Positions 47,477-56,934 of a stretch of DNA of 64,000 nucleotides are shown here, one piece after another; within the stretch, counting starts at the first letter, position 1; each line of letters begins with the position of its first letter. The notes beneath the pieces are model-generated. The model was not told the origin of the DNA. It saw only the letters and a program-made list of their open reading frames with translations, and searched no databases. A program made the position numbers and the translations under genes. The stretch is from positions 558,001 through 622,000 of the forward strand of contig CYUK01000003.1 of assembly GCA_001299455.1 (NCBI GenBank), read 5' to 3'. This DNA comes from Clostridiales bacterium SIT11 (GTDB lineage Bacteria > Bacillota > Clostridia > Tissierellales > Peptoniphilaceae).

Positions 47477-48021
47477 TCCTCTTCACTCCCGTTTAGGATG
47501 GATATTTCCTTTTGCAGGTCCACTAAGGTCATCTGGTCTTCATAGACCTTGTCTTCCAATTCCTTAATCTTTTGCTCCAGGTTCCGACCTTGGTCTATCA
47601 GGTCTTGTTTTTCCTTTTCCAAGATCGCCTTTTCTCCATCCAACTTTTTCAATCTGGCTTCCAGGTTTTGCCGGTCTTCATTCAAGGACTCCCACTTCTT
47701 GTGCCAATCCTTCCGGTCCTCCTTGGCCTGGGCCACTTGGCCTTCCAGCTTCCGGTTTTCCTCTTGGAGGAGGCGGAGGTTTTCCAACTTGGGATCATTG
47801 GCCGTCAAGTCCTTGGTTTCTTCCTTGGCCTGGTAGAGCTCATCCATTAGGTTTAAGCTGGTTAAAACTAAGCCCTGGACTTGGTTTAAGCGAAAGTTTG
47901 ACGCAGCCGTTTCCTGGATTCTCCTTGTCAGGTCCTGGGCCATTTCCTTCAGCCGTTTTTCGTCACTGGATCCTAGAACATAAAAATTCATTCCATCGAT
48001 TTCAACCTGAATCCCTTTCAT
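47473..48021 (-). CDS. zapA: Cell division protein ZapA with extended coiled coil
   Basis: A 182-residue protein. Residues 1-80 are the ZapA domain (EIDGMNFYVLGSSDEKRLKE, then VQGLVLTSLNLMDEL), which bundles FtsZ filaments. The rest is a long Glu/Lys/Leu coiled coil, making it about twice the length of a minimal ZapA; Firmicute ZapA proteins vary here. It sits between pheT and the U32 gene, a common neighbourhood in clostridia. Confidence 0.88.
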   Translation of the reverse strand: MKGIQVEIDGMNFYVLGSSDEKRLKEMAQDLTRRIQETAASNFRLNQVQGLVLTSLNLMDELYQAKEETKDLTANDPKLENLRLLQEENRKLEGQVAQAKEDRKDWHKKWESLNEDRQNLEARLKKLDGEKAILEKEKQDLIDQGRNLEQKIKELEDKVYEDQMTLVDLQKEISILNGSEED

Positions 48022-48044
48022 GGTTCATCCCCCTTTGATTTTTC

Positions 48045-50432
48045 CTAGTCTCTTAAATGCCCGTCCATTTTTTCTTCCACTGCTTGAATGATTTTTTCCA
48101 CAATGGGAGCGACTTCTTCATCCTTTAAAGTGTGGTCCTTGCTCTTAAATTCCATGCTAAAGGCCACACTCTTCTTGCCTGGCTCAATGCCTTGGCCCCG
48201 ATAGATGTCAAAGACTTCAAAATGACTTAAAAGGTCTCCGGCAATGTCTTCCACAAGAGCCTTGACGCCACCAATTTCTTCTCTTTCCCCCAGGATAAAG
48301 GCCAGGTCCCTAGAGCTGCTGGGATATTTTCCTTGGTCTTGGTACTTCACTTCCATCTTAGGTGCCCTAATCATTTTTTCAAAGTCTAATTCTGCCACAT
48401 AGGCCCTTTGCTTCATCTTATAATTTTCTAAAACCCGGGGATGGACCTCTCCAAAGACCCCGTAGAAGTCCTCTCCTAGGTAGACTTCCCCACTCCGACC
48501 TGGGTGGAGGAAGGGACAATTTGCTCGTTTTACAGACACTTGGCCTAGGCCAATGGAGGCAAAAATTTCTTCAATGCTGGCCTTTAAGAAGTAAAAATCT
48601 TGGTCCCCATAAAAGCCCAGGCTCAGGCGCTTACGTTCGGTCGGCAGGTTGTCCTTGTCCTTTTCTAGGGAGAAGGTGTTGCCAAATTCATAGCCAAAGG
48701 CTTCCGGATTTTTCCGGTTCATATTTTTAGAAATCACATCCAACAGATTGGGAACCAGGGTGGACCGCATAACGCTGTATTCTTCTCCTAGAGGGTCCAA
48801 AAGCTCTACACTCCTCCTTAGAGGGCTGTCCTTTTCCAGACGAATCCGGTCATAGGCCTTGGGGCTCATAAAGGAAAAAGTCATCCATTCATTGTAGCCC
48901 AGGCTCAGGAGTTGTCTCTTAATCCGGCTTTCCAATTGCCGGCTCAGGGGCTTTCCTCCTCGGGTCAAAAGACCAGACAAGGGCTTGGGTTCAATGCTAT
49001 GGAAGCCATAAATACGGCCAATTTCTTCAATTAAATCTTCTTCTATTGTAATATCTTGGCGGAAGCTGGGAACCTTGGCCAAGATTTTCCCATCTTCTTC
49101 TTTACTTTCAATTTCCAAGCGGTTGAGGTAGTCCAGCATTTGGTCTACACTTAGGTCCGTTCCTAGAACCAAATTAGCCCGGTCCGGTCTTAGGGAAATT
49201 TCTAGGCCCTCTTCCTGGCCCTTTCCTTGGTCAAACTTTCCTTGGGCCAGCTTGGCAATGCCTAATTCCTTGGCTAGAACACAAACCCGGTCCACGGCCT
49301 TTTGGGCCATGTTGGCATCCAATCCCTTTTCAAAGCGAGTGGACGCCTCTGTCCGGAGGCCAAACTTTTTAGACGTTTGACGGACCTTATAGGGGTCAAA
49401 GGAAGCTCCTTCTAGGAGGATATTTTTAGTTTCTTCCTTGACTTCACTGTCCAGGCCGCCCATAATCCCGGCCAGGCCAATGGCCTTTTCTCCGTCACAG
49501 ATGAGGACATCTTCCGGTCCTACTTTTCTTTCCTCGCCATCCAAAGTCACCAGACTTTCCCCTTCTTTTCCATTCCGGACCCGGATTTCCCGGCCAGTTA
49601 AAAAGTCTAGGTCAAAGGCATGGAGGGGTTGACCCAGTTCCAGCATGACAAAGTTAGTCAAGTCTACAATATTGTTAATGGGCCGGACGCCGGCTTGCAT
49701 TAGTAGGTTTTGCATCCATTGGGGAGAGGCCTTAATTTCTACATCATAGAGGACCCTGGAATAGTAGCGGCTACAGTCCTCGGTTTCCAGATAAACTCCC
49801 TTGGCCAGGTCTTCAATTTTTTTCTCGTCTTCTTCCACAGTCAGATTTGGCTTGACCAAGGTCTTATTTAAGGAAGCTGCTGTTTCTCGGGCCATGCCTA
49901 GAATGCTTAGGCAGTCAGGCCGGTTGGGGGTAATTTCTAGTTCAAAAACATCCTCATCCATATCAAGAGGAAGCCGGATATCTTGACCCAGGTCCCCTCC
50001 TTCTTCAAAAATCAAGACCCCGTCCTTAAAGGCCGGTGGAATGACAGATCCGTCAAAGCCCAGCTCTTGGTAGGAGCAGAACATCCCTTCTGAGGGAAGG
50101 CCCCGGAGCTTGGATTTTTTAATCACCGTTCCGTCAGCCAAGCTGGACTTGTGGAGGGCTACAGGCAGGTAGGCTCCTTCAAAGACATTGGGAGCCGCTG
50201 TCACAATTTGGATTTCTTCCTCGCCAATATCCACTTGGCAGACCACAAGCCGGTCGGCGTCTGGATGGGGTTCAATGGATAAAATTTTTCCCAGGACCAC
50301 CCGGTCTATTTTTTCTCCTAATTTTAGGATGGACTCCACATGAGACCCTGTATTGGTAATTTCATCAGCAATCGTCCTGGAATCTTCTTCCAGCTTACAA
50401 TAATTTTTAAGCCACGCAATTGGTAGTAACAT
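48045..50432 (-). CDS. pheT: Phenylalanyl-tRNA synthetase, beta subunit
   Basis: A 795-residue subunit, full length. Domains in order: tRNA-binding EMAP-like fold (HPDADRLVVCQVDIG), B3/B4 editing domain (NIVDLTNFVMLELGQPLHAFD), B5 (DNA-binding-like fold), catalytic-like core, and the C-terminal ferredoxin-fold anticodon-binding domain (YPSSSRDLAFIL). Together with PheS it forms an alpha2-beta2 enzyme. Start ATG has AGGAGGG seven bases upstream; nine bases separate it from pheS. No Phe-codon leader peptide or T-box is visible upstream of pheS. Confidence 0.97.
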   Translation of the reverse strand: MLLPIAWLKNYCKLEEDSRTIADEITNTGSHVESILKLGEKIDRVVLGKILSIEPHPDADRLVVCQVDIGEEEIQIVTAAPNVFEGAYLPVALHKSSLADGTVIKKSKLRGLPSEGMFCSYQELGFDGSVIPPAFKDGVLIFEEGGDLGQDIRLPLDMDEDVFELEITPNRPDCLSILGMARETAASLNKTLVKPNLTVEEDEKKIEDLAKGVYLETEDCSRYYSRVLYDVEIKASPQWMQNLLMQAGVRPINNIVDLTNFVMLELGQPLHAFDLDFLTGREIRVRNGKEGESLVTLDGEERKVGPEDVLICDGEKAIGLAGIMGGLDSEVKEETKNILLEGASFDPYKVRQTSKKFGLRTEASTRFEKGLDANMAQKAVDRVCVLAKELGIAKLAQGKFDQGKGQEEGLEISLRPDRANLVLGTDLSVDQMLDYLNRLEIESKEEDGKILAKVPSFRQDITIEEDLIEEIGRIYGFHSIEPKPLSGLLTRGGKPLSRQLESRIKRQLLSLGYNEWMTFSFMSPKAYDRIRLEKDSPLRRSVELLDPLGEEYSVMRSTLVPNLLDVISKNMNRKNPEAFGYEFGNTFSLEKDKDNLPTERKRLSLGFYGDQDFYFLKASIEEIFASIGLGQVSVKRANCPFLHPGRSGEVYLGEDFYGVFGEVHPRVLENYKMKQRAYVAELDFEKMIRAPKMEVKYQDQGKYPSSSRDLAFILGEREEIGGVKALVEDIAGDLLSHFEVFDIYRGQGIEPGKKSVAFSMEFKSKDHTLKDEEVAPIVEKIIQAVEEKMDGHLRD

Positions 50433-50440
50433 AGTCCCTC

Positions 50441-51463
50441 CTAAAATTGATTCAAGAAACGTTCATCGTTGTCAAAGAGCAAACGAATATTTCCAATCCC
50501 ATATTTAACCATGGCAATCCGGTCGATTCCCATCCCAAAGGCAAAGCCGGTGTATTTTTCCGGGTCAATGCCACAGTTTTTCAAAACTTGGGGATGGACC
50601 ATGCCGGCTCCTAAGAGTTCCATGGACCAGCCAGTTCCATTACAAGCAGGACACCCCTTGCCATGGCAGGCATGACAGGTTACGTCGACTTCTGTAGAAG
50701 GCTCTGTAAAGGGGAAATAATGGGGACGGTAACGGGTCTTCATATCTTTCCCGAACATTTCATGGATAAAGACATTGAGGGTGTGGATAAGGTTGGCCAT
50801 GGAGACTTTTTCATCCACTACAAGCCCCTCCAATTGGTGGAACATGGGACTGTGGGTGTCGTCTACATCATCTGGCCGAAAGACCCGACCAGAGCAGACC
50901 ATCCGTAGGGGAGCCCCTAATTCCTTCATGGCCCGAATTTGGACCGGTGAAGTTTGGGTCCTAAGTAGACTTTTTTCATCAATATAAAAAGTATCTGTCT
51001 TATCCCTAGAAGGGTGGTTTAAGGGAGCATTTAAGGCATCAAAATTATTTTCCACAGATTCAATTTCAGGCCCTTCATAGACAATAAAGCCCATTTCCAC
51101 AAATAAATCTTCCAATTCTTCCTTGGTTTGGACCAAGGGATGGAGGTGGCCTTGCCGGTGGACTTTTTTATCTAAAGTGATGTCCAACCATTCCTCTTCC
51201 AACTTTTCATCCAGTTTAGCTTCTTCCAAGGCCTCCTTTTTTTCAGCCAAAGAATCTTCAATGGCCTTGCGGACGTCATTGGAGAGTTTCCCCATCTTAG
51301 GCCGTTCTTCAGGACTGAGTTTTCCCATTCCCTTGAGAATTTGAGTTAATTCCCCTTTTTTCCCCAGGATACTGACCCGGACTTGGTCGATTTCTTCCAA
51401 GGACTGGGCCCTGTTAATTTCTTCTATTGCTTTTTTTTGAATGCTTTCCAGTTTTTCTTTCAT
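50441..51463 (-). CDS. pheS: Phenylalanyl-tRNA synthetase, alpha subunit
   Basis: A 340-residue class II catalytic subunit: N-terminal coiled coil, motif 2 region DTHSPMFHQLEGLVVDE, and motif 3 FGMGIDRIAMVKYGI. The C-terminal LLFDNDERFLNQF is the standard PheS ending. ATG 51463 is preferred because AAGGGGAG precedes it; an upstream TTG in frame overlaps that site. First gene of the long minus-strand run down to the TPR gene; the next upstream unit is a tRNA cluster with a terminator. Confidence 0.97.
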   Translation of the reverse strand: MKEKLESIQKKAIEEINRAQSLEEIDQVRVSILGKKGELTQILKGMGKLSPEERPKMGKLSNDVRKAIEDSLAEKKEALEEAKLDEKLEEEWLDITLDKKVHRQGHLHPLVQTKEELEDLFVEMGFIVYEGPEIESVENNFDALNAPLNHPSRDKTDTFYIDEKSLLRTQTSPVQIRAMKELGAPLRMVCSGRVFRPDDVDDTHSPMFHQLEGLVVDEKVSMANLIHTLNVFIHEMFGKDMKTRYRPHYFPFTEPSTEVDVTCHACHGKGCPACNGTGWSMELLGAGMVHPQVLKNCGIDPEKYTGFAFGMGIDRIAMVKYGIGNIRLLFDNDERFLNQF

Positions 51464-51542
51464 GATTCTCCCCTTTATCAAGTTCTTTCAATCATTTCAT
51501 TATATCATGGATAGGGCCTTCCTTCAACGAAGGCCGACAAGC

Positions 51543-51571
51543 AAAAAGCTCCCCGGTTTCCCGAAGAGCTC
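51543..51571 (-). terminator. Terminator of the Phe-Ser-Cys tRNA cluster
   Basis: GAGCTC..CCGGG on the minus strand folds with CCCGG..GAGC as an imperfect stem, followed by five T. It lies after tRNA-Cys. Confidence 0.65.
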
Positions 51572-51577
51572 GTGTTT

Positions 51578-51651
51578 TGGAGGCGACACCCAGACTTGAA
51601 CTGGGGATGAGGGTGTTGCAGACCCGTGCCTTACCACTTGGCTATGTCGCC
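51578..51651 (-). tRNA. tRNA-Cys (anticodon GCA)
   Basis: A 74-base cloverleaf with encoded CCA; anticodon loop CTGCAAC; acceptor GGCGACA with TGTCGCC. Confidence 0.95.
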
Positions 51652-51663
51652 CTATAAAATTAT

Positions 51664-51754
51664 TGGCGGAGAGGGTGGGATTTGAACCCACGTGGGCTTT
51701 GAAACCCGAACGGTTTTCGAGACCGCCTCGTTATGACCACTTCGATACCCCTCC
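51664..51754 (-). tRNA. tRNA-Ser (anticodon CGA)
   Basis: A 91-base class II tRNA with long variable arm and encoded CCA; anticodon loop CTCGAAA. Confidence 0.93.
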
Positions 51755-51786
51755 TCTTTTGAGATAGATTAAGAAGCAGACATGTT

Positions 51787-51862
51787 TGGTGCCCAGAGCC
51801 GGAATCGAACCAGCGACACGTGGATTTTCAGTCCACTGCTCTACCGACTGAGCTATCTGGGC
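51787..51862 (-). tRNA. tRNA-Phe (anticodon GAA)
   Basis: A 76-base cloverleaf with encoded CCA; anticodon loop CTGAAAA; acceptor GCCCAGA with TCTGGGC. First of three tRNAs that lie upstream of pheS. Confidence 0.95.
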
Positions 51863-51887
51863 CAATCGCTAACTCATTACTCTACAT

Positions 51888-51916
51888 AGTTTAACGGATT
51901 GTAAGAGGAATGTCAA
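51888..51916 (-). promoter_or_regulatory. Promoter of the Phe-Ser-Cys tRNA cluster
   Basis: TTGACA (51911-51916) and TAAACT (51888-51893) on the minus strand, spacer 17. Confidence 0.8.
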
Positions 51917-51940
51917 GCCCTATTCAAAACTGCTTTTCAT

Positions 51941-51973
51941 AAAAAGAAGGAGCCGACAAGAAAAGTCGACTCC
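51941..51973 (-). terminator. Terminator of the CoA-transferase gene
   Basis: GGAGTCGAC and GTCGGCTCC on the minus strand pair with one wobble around a seven-base loop; TTCTTTTT follows. Confidence 0.85.
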
Positions 51974-51997
51974 CTAAAGGTCTTCAATTTAAGAAAT

Positions 51998-53341
51998 TTA
52001 TCGTTTGTTGGACCGTCTCCAAACATTATTTTTTTCAGCCGCTTGAATTAATTCTTCCCGGAATTCTGGAGCAGCTAGGTTGATAATTCCTTCCGCTCTT
52101 TCCCAGGTAGACCGTCCCTTACAGTTAAATTTCCCATATTCTGTAACAATATATTGGGTGTTGGGCCGGGCAGCTGTGACAGCAGATCCTTCAAATAGGG
52201 CTGGGATAATCCGAGATTCATCCTTGCCGGTCTTCTTGTTGTGGTACTTAGAAGATAGGCAGATAAAGGACTTGCCTCCCTTGGACTTATAGGCTCCTAA
52301 GACAAAGTCTAATTGTCCACCAGCTCCGGAAATATGTTTAAAGCCGGAAGATTCAGAGGAAACTTGGCCGAATAAGTCAATATTTACAGCATTGTTAATG
52401 GACATAAAGTTGTCAATAGATGCAATGACGCTGGCGTCATTGGTATAGCTTACAGGAGCTGCCATAGCTTGGCCATTTTCATCTAAGAAGTCGTACATCT
52501 TCTTAGTTCCAGCGGCAAAGGCATAGGTTTGACGGAAGCGGTCAATGTTTTTCTTGGCTCCAGTAATCTTTCCATTCCGAGTCATATCTACAAAGGCATC
52601 CACATACATTTCAGTATGGACACCAAGGTCCTTTAAGTCAGAGTTGGCAATAAGAGATCCTACGGCATTGGGCATTCCGCCAATTCCCAGTTGAAGGCAG
52701 GCTCCGTTGGGGATTTCTTCTACAATTAACTCGGCGACCTTTTCGTCCACTTCTCCATAGCTTCCAGAAGGAAGTTGGCCAATTTCTGGGTTGTCCCCTT
52801 CAATAATGTAGTCCACATCTTCGATGGACACTTCAAATTCTTGACCACCATAGACTGTTGGCATATTTTCATTGACTTCCACAATGACTGTCTTGGCTGT
52901 TTCCAAGGCAGCATAGAGGTGGGAAGCATTTAAACCAAAGTTGAAGTAACCATGCTTGTTCATGGGAGGTGTGGTAATAATGGCAATATCCACAGTACAG
53001 TTTTCCCTGTAATAGCGGGGAAGTTCTGAATATCTTAGGGGCACATAAAAACCACCATGGTTGGCATTAATCCGTTTCCGGTCTGCTCCACCAGAGTGCC
53101 AGGAGTTCCAAATCACCTTGTCTCCATTGGGGTCTTTTTTGAAAATTTCAGGTTCCCAGAGTAAAACCCCACCCCGGACATTTACTTCATTGAGTTCATC
53201 TAAGCGTTCACTTAAGGCCTTGTCAAAGGCAACGGGGGTTTGGCCAGCCCAGGCATAGTCTAGCCACATTCCATCTTTTACAAGTTCTGCAGCCTTCTCT
53301 GCTGAAATTAGCTTTTCCTTGTATAGTTTTTGTAAATCCAT
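51998..53341 (-). CDS. Butyryl-CoA:acetate CoA-transferase-like enzyme
   Basis: A 447-residue family I-type CoA-transferase of the acetyl-CoA hydrolase/4-hydroxybutyrate CoA-transferase group. Features: [19 protein letters not shown] near the start, [25 protein letters not shown] with the likely catalytic Glu, and the [14 protein letters not shown] motif that marks butyryl-CoA:acetate transferases. It would exchange CoA between butyryl-CoA and acetate, ending butyrate formation with ATP gain by acetate kinase. Similar enzymes acting on other acyl-CoAs are possible. Monocistronic; AAGGAGGAG before ATG; TATAAT at 53392-53397 (minus strand) is its probable -10. Confidence 0.85.
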   Translation of the reverse strand: MDLQKLYKEKLISAEKAAELVKDGMWLDYAWAGQTPVAFDKALSERLDELNEVNVRGGVLLWEPEIFKKDPNGDKVIWNSWHSGGADRKRINANHGGFYVPLRYSELPRYYRENCTVDIAIITTPPMNKHGYFNFGLNASHLYAALETAKTVIVEVNENMPTVYGGQEFEVSIEDVDYIIEGDNPEIGQLPSGSYGEVDEKVAELIVEEIPNGACLQLGIGGMPNAVGSLIANSDLKDLGVHTEMYVDAFVDMTRNGKITGAKKNIDRFRQTYAFAAGTKKMYDFLDENGQAMAAPVSYTNDASVIASIDNFMSINNAVNIDLFGQVSSESSGFKHISGAGGQLDFVLGAYKSKGGKSFICLSSKYHNKKTGKDESRIIPALFEGSAVTAARPNTQYIVTEYGKFNCKGRSTWERAEGIINLAAPEFREELIQAAEKNNVWRRSNKR

Positions 53342-53692
53342 GTCTCCTCCTTGAAATCAATTGAAAACCTTCTTGTTATCTTTTCAACAATATTATAACA
53401 TAGGATGACAAAAAAATGCGGCCTTCCTATAAATTTCATGGGAGGAAGTTTTCAGGACCTGGAACGCTTTCATTTTTCTCCTTTTTTTAGTTTTATCCTC
53501 CGACTTTTTAAAATTCTTCCTTAAATAATGAAAATAATGGGAATTTTTCAAAATATCTCCTCCCTTTTCTGTAAAAGTCTATTTCTTCTGAAATTTTCAC
53601 ATTTTCTTCTTGCAAATTCCGGACAAAGGGAGTATAATCAATCTTAATTTTATTAATTTATCCAATTAAAGTAAAAAAGAAAAGGAGGATTT
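53342..53692. other. Divergent intergenic region between CoA-transferase and serC
   Basis: Holds the two divergent promoters and AT-rich sequence. I see no gene, no T-box and no riboswitch. The right part has the serC promoter described separately; the left has the -10 of the CoA-transferase gene. Confidence 0.6.
53610..53638 (+). promoter_or_regulatory. serC-serA promoter
   Basis: TTGCAA (53610-53615) and TATAAT (53633-53638), spacer 17; AAGGAGG lies about seven bases before the serC ATG. Confidence 0.8.
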
Positions 53693-54778
53693 ATGGAACG
53701 CGTTTACAATTTTTCTGCAGGACCAGGAAACTTACCCCTAGAGGTCTTGGAAAAGGCCCAAAAAGACTTGGTGAATTATGAATCCAAAGGCTTAAGTGTC
53801 ATGGAGATGAGTCATAGGTCCGCCCTTTATGAAGACATTCAAAATGAAGCCAAGGAAACCCTACTGGATTTATTGGGAGTAGACGACTCCTATGACCTCC
53901 TCTTTCTAGGAGGAGGGGCTACCACCCAATTTTCTGCCGTCCCCTTAAATTTAATGCAGGGCACAGGCAAGGCCGACTACCTGGTTACCGGGTCCTGGGC
54001 CAAAAAGGCCTTTCAAGAAGCCCAAAAATATGGGGATGCCAGGCTTCTGGCTTCTTCAGAAGACAAAAATTTCACCTACATTCCCGCCTTTAGCAAGGAA
54101 GACGTCCGAAAGGATGCAGACTACCTCCACATGTGCGTCAACAACACCATTTATGGAACAAGAATTATCCCAAGTAAAATTCCCGACCTAGACCTTCCTA
54201 TGGTAGCCGACATGTCTTCCAATATCTTGTCGGAATACTACGATCTCAGCAAGTTCAGCCTAGTCTATGCCGGAGCCCAAAAAAACCTAGGTCCAGCCGG
54301 TGTCACCCTGGTCCTGGTAAAGAAGGACCTCCTAGGCAAGGCCCATGAAAAAACACCTCAAATCATGGACTACAAGGTCCATGCAGACAAGGATTCTCGC
54401 TTTAACACGCCGCCTTGCTTCAATATTTACATGGTAGGCCTGGTAGCCAAGTGGCTCAAGTCCTTGGGAGGGGTTGAAGAAATGGAAAAAATCAACAAGG
54501 AAAAGGCCCGCCTCCTCTACGATACCATTGACTCCAGCAAGGTCTTTAAAAATCCTGTGAAGGAAGAAGACCGGTCCCTGACCAATGTCATCTTCCTGAC
54601 AGAAAATCCGGACATGGACAAGGCCTTTATTGACGAAGCTGGAAAAAATGGCCTCATTTCCCTTAAAGGCCACCGGTCTGTTGGTGGCATCCGAGCCTCC
54701 ATCTACAATGCCATGCCCCTGGAAGGTGTGAAAAAACTCACCGACTTTATGAAAGAATTTGACCTGGCCCACAAATAG
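53693..54778 (+). CDS. serC: Phosphoserine aminotransferase
   Basis: A 361-residue PLP enzyme: starts YNFSAGPGNLPLEVLEKAQ, has EMSHRS, LFLGGGATTQFSAVP, and the PLP lysine in YAGAQKNLGPAG (about residue 197), and ends with the GGIRASIYNAMPLEGV motif. It converts 3-phosphohydroxypyruvate and glutamate to phosphoserine in serine synthesis. Followed within 13 bases by serA, so both steps come from one transcript. The serB phosphatase is not in the window. Confidence 0.97.
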   Translation: MERVYNFSAGPGNLPLEVLEKAQKDLVNYESKGLSVMEMSHRSALYEDIQNEAKETLLDLLGVDDSYDLLFLGGGATTQFSAVPLNLMQGTGKADYLVTGSWAKKAFQEAQKYGDARLLASSEDKNFTYIPAFSKEDVRKDADYLHMCVNNTIYGTRIIPSKIPDLDLPMVADMSSNILSEYYDLSKFSLVYAGAQKNLGPAGVTLVLVKKDLLGKAHEKTPQIMDYKVHADKDSRFNTPPCFNIYMVGLVAKWLKSLGGVEEMEKINKEKARLLYDTIDSSKVFKNPVKEEDRSLTNVIFLTENPDMDKAFIDEAGKNGLISLKGHRSVGGIRASIYNAMPLEGVKKLTDFMKEFDLAHK

Positions 54779-54791
54779 AAAGAAGATTTCC

Positions 54792-55961
54792 ATGAAAAAC
54801 TATAAAATTAAAACCATAAACAATATTGCCCCTGAAGCCCTGGACCTCTTTACAGAAAACTTTGCCTATTCTCCAGACGAGGAAAATCCCGATGCTCTTA
54901 TTTTAAGGTCCCAGGACCTCCACAACTACAAGTTTACGGAAAACATCCGCTTTATCGGCCGGGCCGGAGCCGGCGTCAACAACATCCCTGTGGAAAAATG
55001 CTCTGAATTAGGAATTGTGGTTTCCAAGGCTCCCGGAGCCAACGCCAATGCTGTCAAGGAACTCACAGCGGCTGCCCTCCTTTTAGCCTCCCGGGATATT
55101 GTAGGAGGTATTGACTGGGTTCGGTCCCTCAAGGGAGAAGAGGACATTGCCCAAAAGGTGGAAAAGGGGAAAAAAGCCTTTACAGGTCCTGAACTGGCTG
55201 GAAAAAAATTAGGCGTCATTGGCCTAGGAGCCACAGGCCAGCTAGTAGGTGAAATGGGCCTGAGCTTTGGCATGGAGGTCTATGGCTATGACCCCTTTAT
55301 TTCCCTGTCAGGGGCCCTGAACCTCAGCAACCAAATCCACTACAGCGAAGATGGAAAAATGCTCTTTAAGGAATGTGACTATATTTCCCTCCACATCCCC
55401 TATTCTGAAGAAACAAAAAATATCGTCAGCCGGGACCTCCTGGCCCAGGTTAAGCCTGGCCTCCACCTTTTAAATATTGCCCGAGGCGGCCTGGTGGACT
55501 TAGAGGCTTTAAAAGAAGCCCTGGAAGATGGCCGGGTGGCCAAGTATGTTGTGGACTTTCCGGAAGAAGCCAGCCTGGACCTTCCCAATACCATTAACAT
55601 CCCCCACCTAGGGGCCTCCACTCCAGAAAGTCAGGAAAATTCTGCAAAAATGGTCATTGAACAGGCCATGGATTATTTAAACAACGGAAATATTAAAAAC
55701 TCCGTCAACTTCCCTGACTGTGATATGGGCCAGTGTACTTCTGCCCATAGGGTCACCCTAAACCATAGAAACATTCCCAATATGATTGGACAAATTACCG
55801 CCATCCTGGCAGAAGAAGGGGTCAACATCGCCAACCTCCTAAACCGCCACAAGGACGGCTGGGCCTATACCATGATTGACTTAGACTCTGAAATTCCTGA
55901 AAGCCTCCGTAAAAAACTCTGGGCCATTGAAGGCGTCGTCCGGGTCCGGTTGATTAAGTAA
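54792..55961 (+). CDS. serA: D-3-phosphoglycerate dehydrogenase
   Basis: A 389-residue short-form SerA: substrate-binding part, NAD-binding fold LGVIGLGATGQLVGEMGL, catalytic Arg in NIARGGLVD, Glu in DFPEE, His in IPHLGAST, and a C-terminal ACT domain (NMIGQITAILAEEGVNIANLL) for serine feedback. It opens the serine pathway. ATG 54792 is chosen, with AGAAAGAAGA as a weak ribosome site; the frame extends upstream into serC without a better start. Confidence 0.95.
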   Translation: MKNYKIKTINNIAPEALDLFTENFAYSPDEENPDALILRSQDLHNYKFTENIRFIGRAGAGVNNIPVEKCSELGIVVSKAPGANANAVKELTAAALLLASRDIVGGIDWVRSLKGEEDIAQKVEKGKKAFTGPELAGKKLGVIGLGATGQLVGEMGLSFGMEVYGYDPFISLSGALNLSNQIHYSEDGKMLFKECDYISLHIPYSEETKNIVSRDLLAQVKPGLHLLNIARGGLVDLEALKEALEDGRVAKYVVDFPEEASLDLPNTINIPHLGASTPESQENSAKMVIEQAMDYLNNGNIKNSVNFPDCDMGQCTSAHRVTLNHRNIPNMIGQITAILAEEGVNIANLLNRHKDGWAYTMIDLDSEIPESLRKKLWAIEGVVRVRLIK

Positions 55962-55996
55962 ATTTGTCTCCTTTCACCTTTCAAACTCTCTTTCAT

Positions 55997-56042
55997 AAAA
56001 AAGACTGGAAAATCCACATCCGGGTTTTTCCAGTCTTTTTTC
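55997..56042. terminator. Bidirectional terminator between serA and hslO
   Basis: AAAAAAGACTGGAAAA faces TTTTTCCAGTCTTTTTT, a long perfect stem with A-run and T-run, serving both convergent genes. Confidence 0.92.
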
Positions 56043-56043
56043 C

Positions 56044-56934
56044 TTAATCGTTCAATTTTTTGGCCCTAGCCAAGAGTCCTTCCAAGTCTTCCTTGGAAAA
56101 GGCATAAGTTTTATCGCAAAAATAGCAGGCCACTTCTGCTTCTCCATCTTCCCTTAGGATTTCTCCAAGTTGGTCCGGTCCCATGGACAGGAGGGAATCT
56201 TCCACCTTGGCCCGGGAGCAGTCACAGCGATAGGATACTTCCCGTTTTTCCAGGATTTCTCCCTGGCCTCCAAGAAGGTCTTGGACCAGGTCTTCCGGGG
56301 TCTTTCCTTCCTTAAAATAATCCGTCACCTGGCCCAGGTCTTGGACAGCTTTTTCCACCTGGTCCACTTCTTCCTCTGTGGCTCCTGGCATCATTTGTAG
56401 GACATAGCCTCCGGCATCCTTGACGCTGTGGTCCTTTTCCACTAAGACGCCCAAGGCTACAGCCGAGGGTACCTGGTCAGATTGGACAAAGTATTGGGCA
56501 AAGTCATCGGCAATTTCCCCACTGAGAAGGGAAACTTTCCCCACATAGGGTTCCTTGAGACCTAAGTCCATGACCAGGGTCATGGTTCCATGTTCTCCTA
56601 CAATCCCCGAAACATCTAGTTTTCCATTGGCTTTTAAGGGAGCATCTACCTGGGGATTGGCCACATAGCCCTTGATTTCTCCATTATTTTTCCCTGTCAC
56701 CAAGATTTTTCCTAAGGGACCGTCGCCATCAATATGGACACTTAGGCTGTCCCCCTTATTTTTCATTTGGGCCGCCACAATAAGGCCCCCCATCAAGGTC
56801 CGGCCCATGGCTGCCGTAGCTGTAGGACTGAGTTTATGGTAAATCCGCGCCTGGTCCACTACATCTGGAGCAAAAATCGCCGTCACTTTAATGGTCTTTT
56901 CTTTATTGATTCCTCTTACAAGGTAATTTTTCAT
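56044..56934 (-). CDS. hslO: Redox-regulated chaperone Hsp33
   Basis: A 296-residue protein with the Hsp33 start YLVRGINKEKTIKV, the conserved LSPTATAAMGRTLMGGL, LDLGLKEPYVGKVSLLSGEIADDF, and the C-terminal zinc-binding cysteines arranged CDC and CYFC, which switch on chaperone activity under oxidative stress. ATG 56934 follows AAAGGAG. Last of the hpt-CPBP-sirtuin-methyltransferase-hslO group; overlaps the methyltransferase by four bases. Confidence 0.95.
   Translation of the reverse strand: MKNYLVRGINKEKTIKVTAIFAPDVVDQARIYHKLSPTATAAMGRTLMGGLIVAAQMKNKGDSLSVHIDGDGPLGKILVTGKNNGEIKGYVANPQVDAPLKANGKLDVSGIVGEHGTMTLVMDLGLKEPYVGKVSLLSGEIADDFAQYFVQSDQVPSAVALGVLVEKDHSVKDAGGYVLQMMPGATEEEVDQVEKAVQDLGQVTDYFKEGKTPEDLVQDLLGGQGEILEKREVSYRCDCSRAKVEDSLLSMGPDQLGEILREDGEAEVACYFCDKTYAFSKEDLEGLLARAKKLND

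Noticed and set aside
51464-51578. T-box or Phe leader upstream of pheS
   Set aside because: Only a tRNA terminator and short spacer are there; no T-box sequence seen. The same holds upstream of argS and serC.
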